A stretch of 64,000 nt of DNA, taken from JAJDTQ01 sp963422385. Lineage in GTDB: Bacteria; Desulfobacterota; Binatia; UBA9968; JAJDTQ01. Under the pieces are notes generated by a model. It was given only the letters and a program-made list of their open reading frames with translations. It was not told where the DNA came from and made no database searches. Made by a program: the position numbers and the translations under genes. Position 1 is the first letter of the stretch, and each line of letters starts with the position of its first letter. Location of the stretch: contig OY729432.1 of the NCBI GenBank assembly GCA_963422385.1, forward strand, positions 248,001 through 312,000, read 5' to 3'. This document shows, piece after piece, positions 26,302 to 35,810 of the stretch.

Positions 26302-28518
26302 TCACGGCTCCGAGACAAAGGGACCGAACCGTTCGTAAAGGTCGCGGAGTCTGGCCTTGTAGTAGTCCACGTTCTCATCCGGGCTGGCAGGGTCCCACTC
26401 CGAGACATGCCGGCAGTTCTCGTTCACCATCACGTTGGCCCCTTCCCCCGTGACGTAGTAGGAGACCTGATCCCCGGACAGGTACTTCCGTTCCGATCTC
26501 AGGGCCACCTCATAGGCGCCGCGGGGATGTTGTTTCCCGCCCTTGACCTTTATCTGGTAGTCGTCCAGCGATTCCCGCAGGGTCTCGGTCCGCTTCAGCA
26601 GGAACAGATCGAGGCGGTGGTGCGTGATGGCCTCACGATACCGTTCGTACAGCGCCGGGATCTCGCCCTTCCGTCCCTGGAGCAGGAGCCTGAGCATCTC
26701 CTCCAGCCACTCGCGCCGGTAACGCTCGATCCCGCGTCCGCTCAAATCGGAACCGCTCACGAAGATTTCATCCCGCTCGGCCAGAAGCGCGTGATTCCCC
26801 GGCGCGTAGCAGAATATCGCCGGACATCGCGCCAGCGGCAGCTCTACCTTCGACGGCAGCGACACCGCCGCCTCCGCCACCAGCGCCTCCACCGAAGGGG
26901 CGCCGACAAGCCCGGCCGGGGGAACGAAGTAGATGCCGCCGGCATCCACCGTGACCACCCGACCATCGCGTTCCTCGATCTCCGCGGCCAACCGGCGAAC
27001 AAGCTCGCCCCCGGCCCGGGTCACGCGGTCCGCCGCACCGAAGTCGTTGAAGTGGCCGGCGGGGAAGGCCAGGTACTCGTGGAACGCGTCCAGCAGCACC
27101 TTGATTCCGGACCGAACCGTTGCCACGAAACGGTCGTCGTCCCCGGCCGGAGCAGCGTCGGACAATTGCCCGGCCCGTTCCCGAAGATCCCGGAACCCAT
27201 CCAACAATTCGGGAAAGACCCCGAGCTCGTCCGCCTCCGGACGGCCATCACCGGACAGCATGACGGCCGGGTACAGCGCCATGACATCGCAATGCACCAC
27301 GGGCCGGGACACCCCCCGGACGTTCAGCGCCGTATACTTCCGCGCGACGGGCTCCGGGGTCATGGGCGCGGGGATGGAATGGCGCCGGGCGAGATATTCC
27401 CTGAGCATGAGCCAATCGATCTTCGTCGGGTCGTCCGCAAGCGCCGTCTCCTGGTAGCGGGACGGGAAGATCCGGGCCTGGACGTAGTAACCGGGCGAGA
27501 GGACTGCGGATATTTCCCGGGTTTCGCGGACATCGTCGAGCGCATAACGAAAAAGCGTGTCCGGATCGTGATCGAAATACCAGCTCGCCTCGGCGCCCGG
27601 GATATAGGTGCGGTCCGGCGATGCCACGCCGAAATGGCGGGCCACATCCTTGAGGCCGTTTCGCCCGAGCTCACGGTCGGCTTCACTGTAGCGCTGCGCG
27701 AGGAACCACGTGTCGATGACGTGGCGCCCATGGATCGCGTAGTTCCGATACGGGATGACGCGGCCGCCGGCCTGAAACCGCGCCTGGCGGTGGCGCGGTA
27801 CTCCGCCGTCCCTGCCCACCGTCAGGTCCACGCCGTACCGCCGGGCGCGCTCTTCCATGTACGGAAGGTCGAAGCGGAAGATGTTGTGCCCCTCGATCAC
27901 GTCCGGGTCACGGACCCGAATCTCGCGGACCATTTCCGCCAGCATCTCCCCTTCGTTATGGTCCCTGCCGGATATGAGCCGCTCCCAACCACTGCTGTCC
28001 GACATGGCGATGGCGGTGATGCGGTCGCCTTCCCGAAGCGGATTGGGAAACTCGAAGCCGTCCGTCCGATACACCTCCAGGTCGATCTGCATGCGTACGA
28101 GGCGGTCGAAGGGCATGCCCAGAAAGTGCGTCTTCCCGGACCACAAGAGGTATTGCTGCACGGGGTCGCGCAGGTAGAAATACGGCGCTCCAGGGGTGCC
28201 GAGGCTCTTGCCGCTCTTGCGCCGGAGATAGGATTTGGCCGACTCCAGGCTTCCGACATCCGGGAAACGAGCCAGCCGACGGAACCTGCCTGTCCCCGAC
28301 AACGGCTCGATCCGGCAGTCGCCCCCCCATCCTGCGATCCTGTCCTCGGACGCCAGCCAGAGGAACGGCTCGAACGGAACCGTATCGGAAACCAGCGAGG
28401 ACGACGCCCGTGAGAAGAGCCGGATACGGCGATGGCCTTCGAGCTCCACGCCCACCACCTCCGGCGTCGCGTCGCGACCGGACAGCACCGGGTCGTATTG
28501 GCGGGTCGAATCACACAT
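26302..28518 (-). CDS. Family-B DNA polymerase homologue with degraded polymerase motifs
   Basis: 738 residues. The 3'-5' exonuclease motifs are intact: IDLEVY near 146, EGHNIFRFD near 213 and YALDDVRETRE near 327. Polymerase motif A is recognisable (DVMALYPAVM near 411). The segment matching motif B (normally KxxxNSxYG) reads KVLLDAFHEYLAF, and the motif C position (normally DTDG) reads DAGG, losing the second metal-binding Asp. The protein is therefore predicted to be a weak or inactive polymerase with a possible nuclease or structural role, as described for inactivated PolB2 proteins. The start is uncertain; a reading 38 codons longer is open. Confidence 0.85.
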   Translation of the reverse strand: MCDSTRQYDPVLSGRDATPEVVGVELEGHRRIRLFSRASSSLVSDTVPFEPFLWLASEDRIAGWGGDCRIEPLSGTGRFRRLARFPDVGSLESAKSYLRRKSGKSLGTPGAPYFYLRDPVQQYLLWSGKTHFLGMPFDRLVRMQIDLEVYRTDGFEFPNPLREGDRITAIAMSDSSGWERLISGRDHNEGEMLAEMVREIRVRDPDVIEGHNIFRFDLPYMEERARRYGVDLTVGRDGGVPRHRQARFQAGGRVIPYRNYAIHGRHVIDTWFLAQRYSEADRELGRNGLKDVARHFGVASPDRTYIPGAEASWYFDHDPDTLFRYALDDVRETREISAVLSPGYYVQARIFPSRYQETALADDPTKIDWLMLREYLARRHSIPAPMTPEPVARKYTALNVRGVSRPVVHCDVMALYPAVMLSGDGRPEADELGVFPELLDGFRDLRERAGQLSDAAPAGDDDRFVATVRSGIKVLLDAFHEYLAFPAGHFNDFGAADRVTRAGGELVRRLAAEIEERDGRVVTVDAGGIYFVPPAGLVGAPSVEALVAEAAVSLPSKVELPLARCPAIFCYAPGNHALLAERDEIFVSGSDLSGRGIERYRREWLEEMLRLLLQGRKGEIPALYERYREAITHHRLDLFLLKRTETLRESLDDYQIKVKGGKQHPRGAYEVALRSERKYLSGDQVSYYVTGEGANVMVNENCRHVSEWDPASPDENVDYYKARLRDLYERFGPFVSEP

Positions 28519-28690
28519 GATGGATGAGTCCGGATGGATGAGTCCGCAAGCGATCGCGTCCACGAAACGGCTTGCCGGACCATTGATCTGTGTAACAGAT
28601 ACGGGTTCATATCGCGATGAAGCCCCCCACACGCCGAGACTCCGTTACGCGCATCCGGTGCGGTGGGGGCTGGCCGTACCCTGTGTTTGG

Positions 28691-29503
28691 ATGAACAGCT
28701 ATGTTATACATCACCGGATGGTCTCCGACGCTGTCTCCCATATCCGCCGGCCCCGTTTGCGGCGACCCTTCCTGATTCTCTCCTTCTCGGGGTGGAGTGA
28801 CGCCGGGTCTTCGGCCACGTCCGCGGTCCGATATCTCGTCGAGCAACTCCTGGCCTCGGAGTTGGCTCAGATCGACCCCGAAGAGTACTACGACTTCTCG
28901 GTTCAAAGGCCTCACGTACGTCTGGTGGACGGACAACGGGAGATCGAGTGGCCTTCCTACGACTTTCACTATTACAAGACCGGCAGCGACCTCGACCGGG
29001 ATTTCATCTTCGCTTCGGGGGCCGAGCCGCATCTGCACTGGAAGTCCTTCTCCACGACCGTGCTGGATCTTGCGCGGCAGTGGAAAGTTGCTCGCATCAT
29101 CACCTTGGGGGCGCTTCTGGACGAGGTGCTCTACACCAAACCGGTGCCCCTGAACGGCTTCTCGTCCGACCCTTCCTTGATGAAGGAGCTGGACTTTACA
29201 CCGTCCCGGTATCAGGGGCCCACCGGCATCGTCGGGATCCTGAGCGACACTTTCCGCAAGGAGGGCATACCGCACGTGAGTCTATGGGCGGCGCTGCCGC
29301 ACTACCTGGCGCCGTCTCCGAATCCGCGCGGGACCCTGGCCCTCGTCCTTCGTCTGACCCAGTGGCTCGGGATCCGCATCGACACGAGCCCCTTGGAGCG
29401 CGCCGCGGGTGAATTCCAGAACAAGGTGAACGAAGTCGTCAACAGTGACCCCAACCTGACGGCTCTGGTCCGGGAGCTTCAGAAACACGAGTTCGAGCAA
29501 TAG
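28691..29503 (+). CDS. PAC2-family protein (proteasome-assembly-chaperone-like)
   Basis: 270 residues with the PAC2 pattern: LILSFSGWSDAGSSATSAVRYL at the N terminus, YDFSVQRPHVRL, RIITLGALLDEVLYTKPVPLNGFS and PTGIVGILSDTFRKEGIP. Bacterial PAC2 proteins are common in actinobacterial and deltaproteobacterial genomes; their biochemical role is undefined. Either ATG at 28691 or 28718 could be used. The gene is divergent from the polymerase-like gene, with about 170 nt between them. Confidence 0.82.
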   Translation: MNSYVIHHRMVSDAVSHIRRPRLRRPFLILSFSGWSDAGSSATSAVRYLVEQLLASELAQIDPEEYYDFSVQRPHVRLVDGQREIEWPSYDFHYYKTGSDLDRDFIFASGAEPHLHWKSFSTTVLDLARQWKVARIITLGALLDEVLYTKPVPLNGFSSDPSLMKELDFTPSRYQGPTGIVGILSDTFRKEGIPHVSLWAALPHYLAPSPNPRGTLALVLRLTQWLGIRIDTSPLERAAGEFQNKVNEVVNSDPNLTALVRELQKHEFEQ

Positions 29504-29517
29504 CGGAGGGAAGAAAC

Positions 29518-29964
29518 ATGCCGGGAGTACGGTGGCTACTGGTCTTGATCGCGGGGACGTTTCTGATGGCGGGTCCGGGTGTCGTCCCGGCCGCGCAGTT
29601 CGACAAGGTGATCGAGGGACGCCAGCAACTGATGAAGGGCATCGGCGAGGCCAGCAAGGGCCTACGCTCCGCCACCGACGCGGCGGCGGTGGCCGCCAGT
29701 GCCGACAAGCTGGCGGAAGCGTTCGCCAAGATCAACGCCGACACCTTCCCCAAGGGAAGCGCCGACGGCTCGCGCGCCAAGCCGGCGATCTGGGAGCAGT
29801 GGGACGAGTTCGAGACGAAGGCCAAGAACGCCGTCACGCTGGCCCAGGCCATCGCGGCAAAGGCCCGGGCAGGCGAGAGCACCGCCGGGCTGGTCAAGAC
29901 CTTCGGCAAGAACGCCTGCGGGAGTTGTCATCGGCCCTTCCGGAAGCCCAGGCAGAGAAGTTAG
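29518..29964 (+). CDS. Cytochrome c' (class II c-type cytochrome)
   Basis: 148 residues with a signal peptide (hydrophobic core VRWLLVLIAGTFLMAG, then AQFDKVIEGRQQLMKGIGEA), a four-helix-bundle-like middle and a C-terminal CGSCH haem motif, as in cytochromes c'. Such proteins bind NO or act in periplasmic electron transfer. It lies 14 nt after the PAC2 gene and before a small unknown gene. Haem attachment could use the CcsA-type assembly protein encoded at 51.6-52.4 kb. Confidence 0.87.
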   Translation: MPGVRWLLVLIAGTFLMAGPGVVPAAQFDKVIEGRQQLMKGIGEASKGLRSATDAAAVAASADKLAEAFAKINADTFPKGSADGSRAKPAIWEQWDEFETKAKNAVTLAQAIAAKARAGESTAGLVKTFGKNACGSCHRPFRKPRQRS

Positions 29965-29976
29965 CAGCCGTCGCCC

Positions 29977-30252
29977 ATGATTACCGAACACGTCGGGGAG
30001 ACGGCCCTTCCGGACATCGAGGCGTGGGCCAACGGCATCATCCGGTCGGAGGACGACGCCGTGAAGGCGGTGGAGTCCTATCACGACGCGGATTCCAACA
30101 CGTACGTCATCCGCCTGTGCCGGGGCGCCCGGGTGCTGCTCTTCCGGCTCTCCGAAGCGCAGGTGCACACCCCCGAACGCGAACCCGAGTGCGAGAAGAC
30201 CCTCCGGAACAGGGTGAAGGAAGTGCGCCTCCTGCTGGGACGGGCGGAATGA
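29977..30252 (+). CDS. Small conserved-looking protein of unknown function
   Basis: 91 residues, cytoplasmic, with a balanced composition and no shadowing frame of better quality. It contains VKAVESYHDADSNTYVIRLC and a charged C-terminal helix. It starts 12 nt after the cytochrome c' stop, so it is probably co-transcribed. I do not recognise a family. It marks the edge of the chromosomal backbone before the defence island. Confidence 0.5.
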   Translation: MITEHVGETALPDIEAWANGIIRSEDDAVKAVESYHDADSNTYVIRLCRGARVLLFRLSEAQVHTPEREPECEKTLRNRVKEVRLLLGRAE

Positions 30253-30307
30253 CCCCGGGACCCGCTCGCTGAGACAGGCAACGGCCAAGCGTGACGTTGG
30301 CGGGAAA

Positions 30308-30545
30308 TCAGTGTTCTTCGCCCGCGAAGTCGGGAACCCGCCGGTAAGTGGCTGCCGAGATTCGGAACCGTAGACAACGGCTTGGGCAAACCCGCAAGTT
30401 CAGCCGCTGCGCCGGTCGACAGCCGGCCCATCTCGCAGAGTTTTACGGCGATCAGGAGCTTGGCCTCCTTGTGAAACTCTTCGGGGGTCAGACCCAACGC
30501 CAGCAGCACGTCATCACCGTAGTTGATGGTCAACGAGTTCGCCAT
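30308..30545 (-). pseudogene. UPF0175-family small protein, frameshifted
   Basis: From the ATG at 30543-30545 the protein reads SLTINYGDDVLLALGLTPEEFHKEAKLL and then GRLSTGAAAELAGLPKPL, a clear UPF0175 match. After that the expected C terminus (ending VPDFAGEEH then TGA at 30308) lies in another frame, so there is a one-base frame change near 30390. UPF0175 proteins behave as toxin-antitoxin-type small regulators. The start overlaps the 3' end of the HerA-like gene by 16 nt. Confidence 0.7.
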
Positions 30546-32047
30546 GGTGGAATCTCCATATATTCGTCGTCGTGTCCGAACACCTGTAACCAGGGAGAGA
30601 GTGCAACATGCAACGGCTTGCTTTTCCCTTCCACGAAAGAGAGCCCCTTGAACCGGTCCAACTGTTTGATCTTGTCGATCAATGCCCGCTCCTGCCGCGA
30701 ATTGGAGACGTTCCTGACGAGGAATTTCGCGTCCGTATCCGTCGAACGGAGAACGAGATAATTGGCAATGGCCGAAAATACGGAGGTATCGAAATCGCGA
30801 GCCTCCTGGGAGGCCAGCACCAGTGAGATGCCGTATTTGCGGCACTCCTTCGCCATCGTCGGAATGAGCTTGAGCCGGGCGGCGCGATGCGCTTCATCGA
30901 AAATCAACGCATGCGTGATCCGCTCCTGGATGCCCCGGCGGAACATGTCCTTGTACAGCCCGTAGAACACCAGGGAGGCGAACGCCCGCTGCAAGTTGTC
31001 GTTCTGCGTCGTGTGAATGCGGATGACGGTCGGCAGCGCGCCTTCCCACAAGCTGCTCCGGGACTCGGCGCCGACATTGAAGAAGCCGTAATCGTCCAGC
31101 TCACCCAAGCGGCTGAGCAAGGTTCGCAAGCCGTGGTCCGGCCTTGGCTCGGCACGCAGGAGCTCCACGAAGCGCTTGAATGCCGGCTCCGAGGCACCCG
31201 CCTCTGTGGCGGTCCAACCCGCCTCCTCGAAGCCCTCCTTGATGGCTCTTCGAATACGATCCGCCTGGATGTCCCCGAGCTCCGGGTAGATGGCGGTGAA
31301 GATGTCCCGCATGGCCCCGGCGACGTCCAGATGCGCCATCCGCGCGGTTCGGTCGATCACGCGCAACGGGTTGAAGCCGAGCCCGTCGAAGTCGACGAAG
31401 CGAACGTCTCCGAGGGACTCCTCAAGCCTCTCGTCGATGTCCTGGTGATAGGAAAAGATGACCGGCCGGATGTTCGCGGCGACCATCTGCTTGCACAGAT
31501 TCACGAGACAGGTGGTCTTGCCCATGCCCGGCAGGCCGGCGATCAGGAGATGGGGATTGCCTCTCACTCCGAGACGCCAGCTCACCTCGGCGTTCGTGAG
31601 GGTGTCCGTCCCCAGACGGACGGCCGGGGGAGAGCCGTCCTCCTGATCGGACGTCGGCACATCCGGGGCGGCAACGGACCCTCCGGGGGCGTCCGTTCGT
31701 CGAGATTCCGAACCGCTTTCGGATCGCTCTCGGCTCTTCGCCGATCGCACCGGGGGTCGTTGGTCCGCCGGTTCGGATGGTGGCGTCTCGAAGCCGAGAT
31801 CCGAGTCCGGCAGGAGACCGGGACCGAACAGGAATACCTGCGTGCCCCAATCGTCGGGCGAGATCTTCAGCGGGCGAGGGCCGGCGTACTCGGGACAGAA
31901 CACCCACCCGCGGTCGCCTTCCGCCGGGGCGGTGAAGGCATACTCTCCGCCCCTTTCGATCATGCGATCAATTTCGGCAACCAGGGCCTTGTGTCGTTTC
32001 ACCGGCAGGGAGTGCCTGTGCGCCTTGTCGGCGTAGAAGCGCAACAC
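30530..32047 (-). CDS. HerA/VirD4-like ATPase (DUF87 type), probably 5'-truncated
   Basis: 505 residues from a GTG at 32047. Walker A is LIAGLPGMGKTT, Walker B is ALIFDEAHRAAR, and LVLASQEARDFD resembles the sensor region of HerA-type hexameric translocases. A Pro/Ser/Glu-rich linker precedes the ATPase core. The same frame stays protein-like for about 49 codons upstream (SAEILKQIDDRQTRKFHKRW) until a TAG at 32192-32194, with no ATG or GTG there, so the original N terminus appears lost. HerA ATPases pair with nucleases in DNA repair and defence; no nuclease partner is adjacent. Confidence 0.75.
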   Translation of the reverse strand: MLRFYADKAHRHSLPVKRHKALVAEIDRMIERGGEYAFTAPAEGDRGWVFCPEYAGPRPLKISPDDWGTQVFLFGPGLLPDSDLGFETPPSEPADQRPPVRSAKSRERSESGSESRRTDAPGGSVAAPDVPTSDQEDGSPPAVRLGTDTLTNAEVSWRLGVRGNPHLLIAGLPGMGKTTCLVNLCKQMVAANIRPVIFSYHQDIDERLEESLGDVRFVDFDGLGFNPLRVIDRTARMAHLDVAGAMRDIFTAIYPELGDIQADRIRRAIKEGFEEAGWTATEAGASEPAFKRFVELLRAEPRPDHGLRTLLSRLGELDDYGFFNVGAESRSSLWEGALPTVIRIHTTQNDNLQRAFASLVFYGLYKDMFRRGIQERITHALIFDEAHRAARLKLIPTMAKECRKYGISLVLASQEARDFDTSVFSAIANYLVLRSTDTDAKFLVRNVSNSRQERALIDKIKQLDRFKGLSFVEGKSKPLHVALSPWLQVFGHDDEYMEIPPWRTR

Positions 32048-32344
32048 CCGGGCCAGCTTGGCGCGCCGGATCGCCCTGAACGCGGCGCAGACGTCCTCAT
32101 GGCTGTAGTAGTCATCCCATCGCTTGTGAAACTTTCGGGTCTGCCGGTCGTCGATCTGCTTCAGAATCTCCGCCGACCGGGTGGAGGCGGGCTACGTATG
32201 AACCAACTCCACCGGGCGCTACATCGGTGTCCCTGTGGCGGCTGGAAACAGAGCGGCTCGGGCCGAGAGGAATGCTTCGAGGAGCTGCTGAGCTACACCC
32301 GCATCAAGAACGTGAACCTGCGCTGGTCAGGCCAGTTCCTGCGG
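32048..32344. other. Junction between the HerA-like gene and hsdR, no intact gene
   Basis: The first 145 nt continue the HerA-like frame on the minus strand up to TAG at 32192-32194. The remainder, to the hsdR stop, is open in a plus-strand frame starting at 32198 (HRCPCGGWKQSGSGREECFE and following), which has no recognisable family. I read the segment as a recombination scar. Confidence 0.5.
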
Positions 32345-35300
32345 CTACCCCGCCATCGCGAACTCGCCACCGGCGGCCTGCTGCCAGACATGGGTATAGA
32401 CCTCGGCCGCCACCGCCTCTTTCTCTTCGGGCGTAAACGGTGGCGTCGGCAGGCTGGCGTAAACCTCGTCGAGGATGAAGACCTCGACCTCCGCCTTGGT
32501 CTGTTCCTTCTCCCAGAAGCGATTGAATTCTTTCAACCGCGCCCTGATCGAAGCGAGCAGATCGCGGCTCGCCTGCTTGACCCGCTCCCGCTCGGCCTTG
32601 CCGAGATCTTCCTTCTTCAGCAGGTCGAACAGGGCAAGCTCGTCCTCGCTGAGACCCTCCTCGACCGCGCGCCGCTGCTCCGCGTCCAATTCTTCTATCA
32701 ATTCCGTCAGCCGCCGAAAGGTCTCCTCGATGGTCACGCGGTCCTTCTCGCGGTTGTAGTCGGCGACGATCTCTTCGTACTTGCGCTGGTAGTCCATCCG
32801 CGACGGATTGCGCGCCAGCAACTGGGCCAGCTTCCGCTCGACGATCTCCCGGATGTCCTGTAGCGCCGTCGCCTTGTGGCGCACCTTCTTCGTGAACTCG
32901 TCGCGCAGCTTTTCCACATCGACTTGGCTGAGGTCGAAGGTCAGCCCTTCGGCCTGGTCGTCGCCCGGCGCCTGCGTGCGGATCGCCTCGTTCACGATCC
33001 GGTGCAACTCCTTCAGGAGCTCCGTCACGTCCGCGGTATCGCGTCGCTCCGAAAGCTTCTTGTAGATCGCTTCGATGTTGTCGCGTCGCTCGGCGCAGGG
33101 AAACGCCGACGGCTCCATCAGCAGTGCCTTGAAGCGTGCGAACACCTGCCGGGCCAGCACCTCGAAGCGTCGCTTGGCCTCGTCGTTGGTATAGACGGCC
33201 TCCACGGCGTCCTTCAGCCTCTCGATGCGGGTGAATCCGGTCGAGCCGATCAGCGTGGCGGGATCGCAGCCGAGGCCGCGAAGGTGCGCCTCCGTCGCCT
33301 CGATGGCCTCGATCAGCGCCTGCACACGTTCTTCGATGGGTGCGACGATCTCCTCGCCGCCGGCGCCGTCGTCACCCAGCGCGTATTGCGCCAGCGCCTC
33401 GCGCAGGCTCTTCAACATGCCGTTGTAGTCGACGATCAAGCCGAAATCCTTGCCCGGCCAGACCCGGTTCGCCCGCGCGATCGCCTGCATCAGCGAGTGC
33501 GCCTTCATCGGCTTGTCGATGTAGAGCGTCGAGAGGCATTCGACGTCGAAGCCGGTCAGCCACATGGCGCAGACGATAGCGACCCGAAAGGGATGCTCGG
33601 GGCTCTTGAACGCGATCTCGACATCGACACGCTCGCCGTCCGTCGTGTCGAAGCCCCGCTTCATCCGCGCGCGATGGGGGACGATATCGAAGCCCCATTG
33701 CGCGAAGTCTCCGACCTCGTTCTGCGCCTCGCTGATGATGATCTCGACGATGGTCTCGTCCAGCCATGCGGCCTGGGCGGCCAGCTCCTCGGCTTCCTCC
33801 GCCAGCGCGGTACGGACAGCCGCGTCACCCGCCATCTCGGCCGCCGCACGCTTCGCGTCCGTCGACTCGCGAACGGCTGTCGTCTTGGCCTGCCATCGAG
33901 GAACGATCCGCTGGAGCATCCGGGCACAGGTGAGCTTGTCGATACACACCAGCATCGACTTGCCCGACTGCCATCGGGTCGCGCAGTGGTCGACGAAATC
34001 GGCGGCGATCTTGTCCAACCGCTCGTCGGCAGTGATGACCTCGTAGTCCTGGCCCAGCAGCTTGTCGAGCAGCGCCGCCTGGTCGGGATCGAGGTCGGCC
34101 TCCTCGACTTTCGCCGCGATGCGGTCGTTCAGGTCGGTCCGCGCCACGCCCAGCTTCTCGCCCCGGTTTTCGTAGACCAGCTTGACGGTGGCGCCGTCCT
34201 CTTCGGAGCGCTTGAAGTCGTAGCGCGAGACGTAGTCCCCGAAGATGCGTTTCGTGATCTCGTCCTGCTTGAACAGCGGCGTGCCGGTGAAGCCGATAAA
34301 GGCCGCGTTCGGCAGCGCGAGGCGCATGTTGCGCGCCAGACGGCCCGCCTGGGTACGGTGCGCCTCGTCCGAGATGACGATGATGTCGTCGCGCACGCTG
34401 TAGGGCTGCTTCGGATCGACATCCTTGTTGAACTTGTGGATCAGACTGAAGACATAGCGGTGGTTCTCCTTCAGCAGCTTTGCCAGATCGCCCCCCGATG
34501 CAGCCCGAGGTGTATTGTCGTCGGCGATCCCGCAGCCGATGAAGGTCCCGTAGATCTGGCCGTCGAGGTCGTTTCGGTCGGTCATCAGCAGGAACGTGAA
34601 GTTGCCTTCCAGCTTCCGCCGCACCTTCTCCGCGAAGAAGGCCATGGAATAGGACTTGCCGCTCCCCTGGGTGTGCCAGAACACCCCGAGCCGACCGAGC
34701 TCGGGTTGGGTCCGCTCGACGATGTCGACCGGCCTTTTGGGGATGTAGGGCGCCGCCTCCTCGGCGACCATCGGCAGTATCGGCAGGTCCTTCGCGGGCG
34801 CACGCGATTCGAGTGGCAGCTCCACGACGCGATGTCTCAGGCGCCGCTCCGGCGGGAACTCCAGATTCAGCGCTTCCTGTCGCGCCACCGACGCCACCGC
34901 CCGGTTGACGCCCAGTACCTGGTGGTTGCGCGCGATGACTTTCCGCGTGGCGCCCGGCTTGCTCTCGTCGAACAGGATGAAGTTCTCGACAATATCCAGC
35001 AGCCGATCCCGCGCCAGCATGCCGTTCAGTATCACCTCGGCGTCCAGGCTGCCCCTGTCCGTCTCGTCGAGCCGCTTCCACTCGGCGAAGTGCTCCCACT
35101 CGCTGGTGATCGAACCGTAGCGGGCGCGGTCGCCGTTCGACACGATCAGGAAGGCGTTGTGATGGAAGGCATGGGCGATGACGTTCTCGTCCATGTAGTC
35201 GGAGAGGTTGCTGTCGAAGCCCTCGCGGATGTTCTTGTAAACAGCCTTCAGCTCGATGAAGACCAGCGGCAGACCGTTGACGAAACAGATCAGGTCGGCG

Positions 35301-35761
35301 CGGCGGTTGTAGTTGGGCGTGCGGATGCCGGTCAGCTTCAACTCGCGCACGGCGAGGAAACGGTTCGAGCCCGGCGCATTGTCGAAGTCGATCACCCGGG
35401 CGCGGGCGGATTTCGGGCGCCCCTTGGCGTCCCGGAATCCCACGGGGACGCCACCGCGAAGCAGCCGATGGAAGTCGCGGTTGTGCTGCACCGTCGAGCG
35501 GCTGATGTCGTAGACGGTCAGGTCCCGCACCGCGTCGTCGATGGCGGAGGCCGGTAAGTCCGGGTTCAGACGCTTCAGTGCGGCGCGCAGGTCGCGGGTC
35601 AGCACCGCTTGCTTGGTATCGGCACGGCCGAGGGCGCCGTCGGGTCCGAAGGTCTCCTCGTTCCAGGCATGGAGGCTGTCCCAGCCGAGCACCTGCTCGA
35701 GATGTTCGGCGAAGGTGGCCTGGACCAGTCGATCCTCGCTGTTGATGGGCGTTATCGCCAT
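32345..35761 (-). CDS. hsdR: Type I restriction endonuclease, R (motor/nuclease) subunit
   Basis: 1138 residues. The N-terminal nuclease domain contains RRADLICFVNGLPLVFIELKA (PD-ExK type, D...ELK). The motor domains carry Walker A HTQGSGKSYSM near 365 and DEAH near 463 (ISDEAHRTQ), with later SF2 motifs including MWLTGFDVECLSTLYIDKPM and QAIARANRV. The C-terminal helical part would bind the HsdM/HsdS complex. It lies 50 nt downstream of hsdS. Together the three subunits cut unmodified DNA far from a bipartite site. Confidence 0.95.
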   Translation of the reverse strand: MAITPINSEDRLVQATFAEHLEQVLGWDSLHAWNEETFGPDGALGRADTKQAVLTRDLRAALKRLNPDLPASAIDDAVRDLTVYDISRSTVQHNRDFHRLLRGGVPVGFRDAKGRPKSARARVIDFDNAPGSNRFLAVRELKLTGIRTPNYNRRADLICFVNGLPLVFIELKAVYKNIREGFDSNLSDYMDENVIAHAFHHNAFLIVSNGDRARYGSITSEWEHFAEWKRLDETDRGSLDAEVILNGMLARDRLLDIVENFILFDESKPGATRKVIARNHQVLGVNRAVASVARQEALNLEFPPERRLRHRVVELPLESRAPAKDLPILPMVAEEAAPYIPKRPVDIVERTQPELGRLGVFWHTQGSGKSYSMAFFAEKVRRKLEGNFTFLLMTDRNDLDGQIYGTFIGCGIADDNTPRAASGGDLAKLLKENHRYVFSLIHKFNKDVDPKQPYSVRDDIIVISDEAHRTQAGRLARNMRLALPNAAFIGFTGTPLFKQDEITKRIFGDYVSRYDFKRSEEDGATVKLVYENRGEKLGVARTDLNDRIAAKVEEADLDPDQAALLDKLLGQDYEVITADERLDKIAADFVDHCATRWQSGKSMLVCIDKLTCARMLQRIVPRWQAKTTAVRESTDAKRAAAEMAGDAAVRTALAEEAEELAAQAAWLDETIVEIIISEAQNEVGDFAQWGFDIVPHRARMKRGFDTTDGERVDVEIAFKSPEHPFRVAIVCAMWLTGFDVECLSTLYIDKPMKAHSLMQAIARANRVWPGKDFGLIVDYNGMLKSLREALAQYALGDDGAGGEEIVAPIEERVQALIEAIEATEAHLRGLGCDPATLIGSTGFTRIERLKDAVEAVYTNDEAKRRFEVLARQVFARFKALLMEPSAFPCAERRDNIEAIYKKLSERRDTADVTELLKELHRIVNEAIRTQAPGDDQAEGLTFDLSQVDVEKLRDEFTKKVRHKATALQDIREIVERKLAQLLARNPSRMDYQRKYEEIVADYNREKDRVTIEETFRRLTELIEELDAEQRRAVEEGLSEDELALFDLLKKEDLGKAERERVKQASRDLLASIRARLKEFNRFWEKEQTKAEVEVFILDEVYASLPTPPFTPEEKEAVAAEVYTHVWQQAAGGEFAMAG

Positions 35762-35810
35762 CGAGCGTGTCGTCCTGTGGTGGTGTCGGGTGCGCCCATC
35801 AGACCGCGAT

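Noticed and set aside
26218..28413. A 731-codon plus-strand frame opposite the polymerase-like gene
   Set aside because: It is an antisense frame held open by GC-rich codons. The minus strand has exonuclease and polymerase motifs.
32876..35557. An 893-codon plus-strand frame opposite hsdR
   Set aside because: It is the antisense shadow of a strongly conserved gene and has no recognisable motif.
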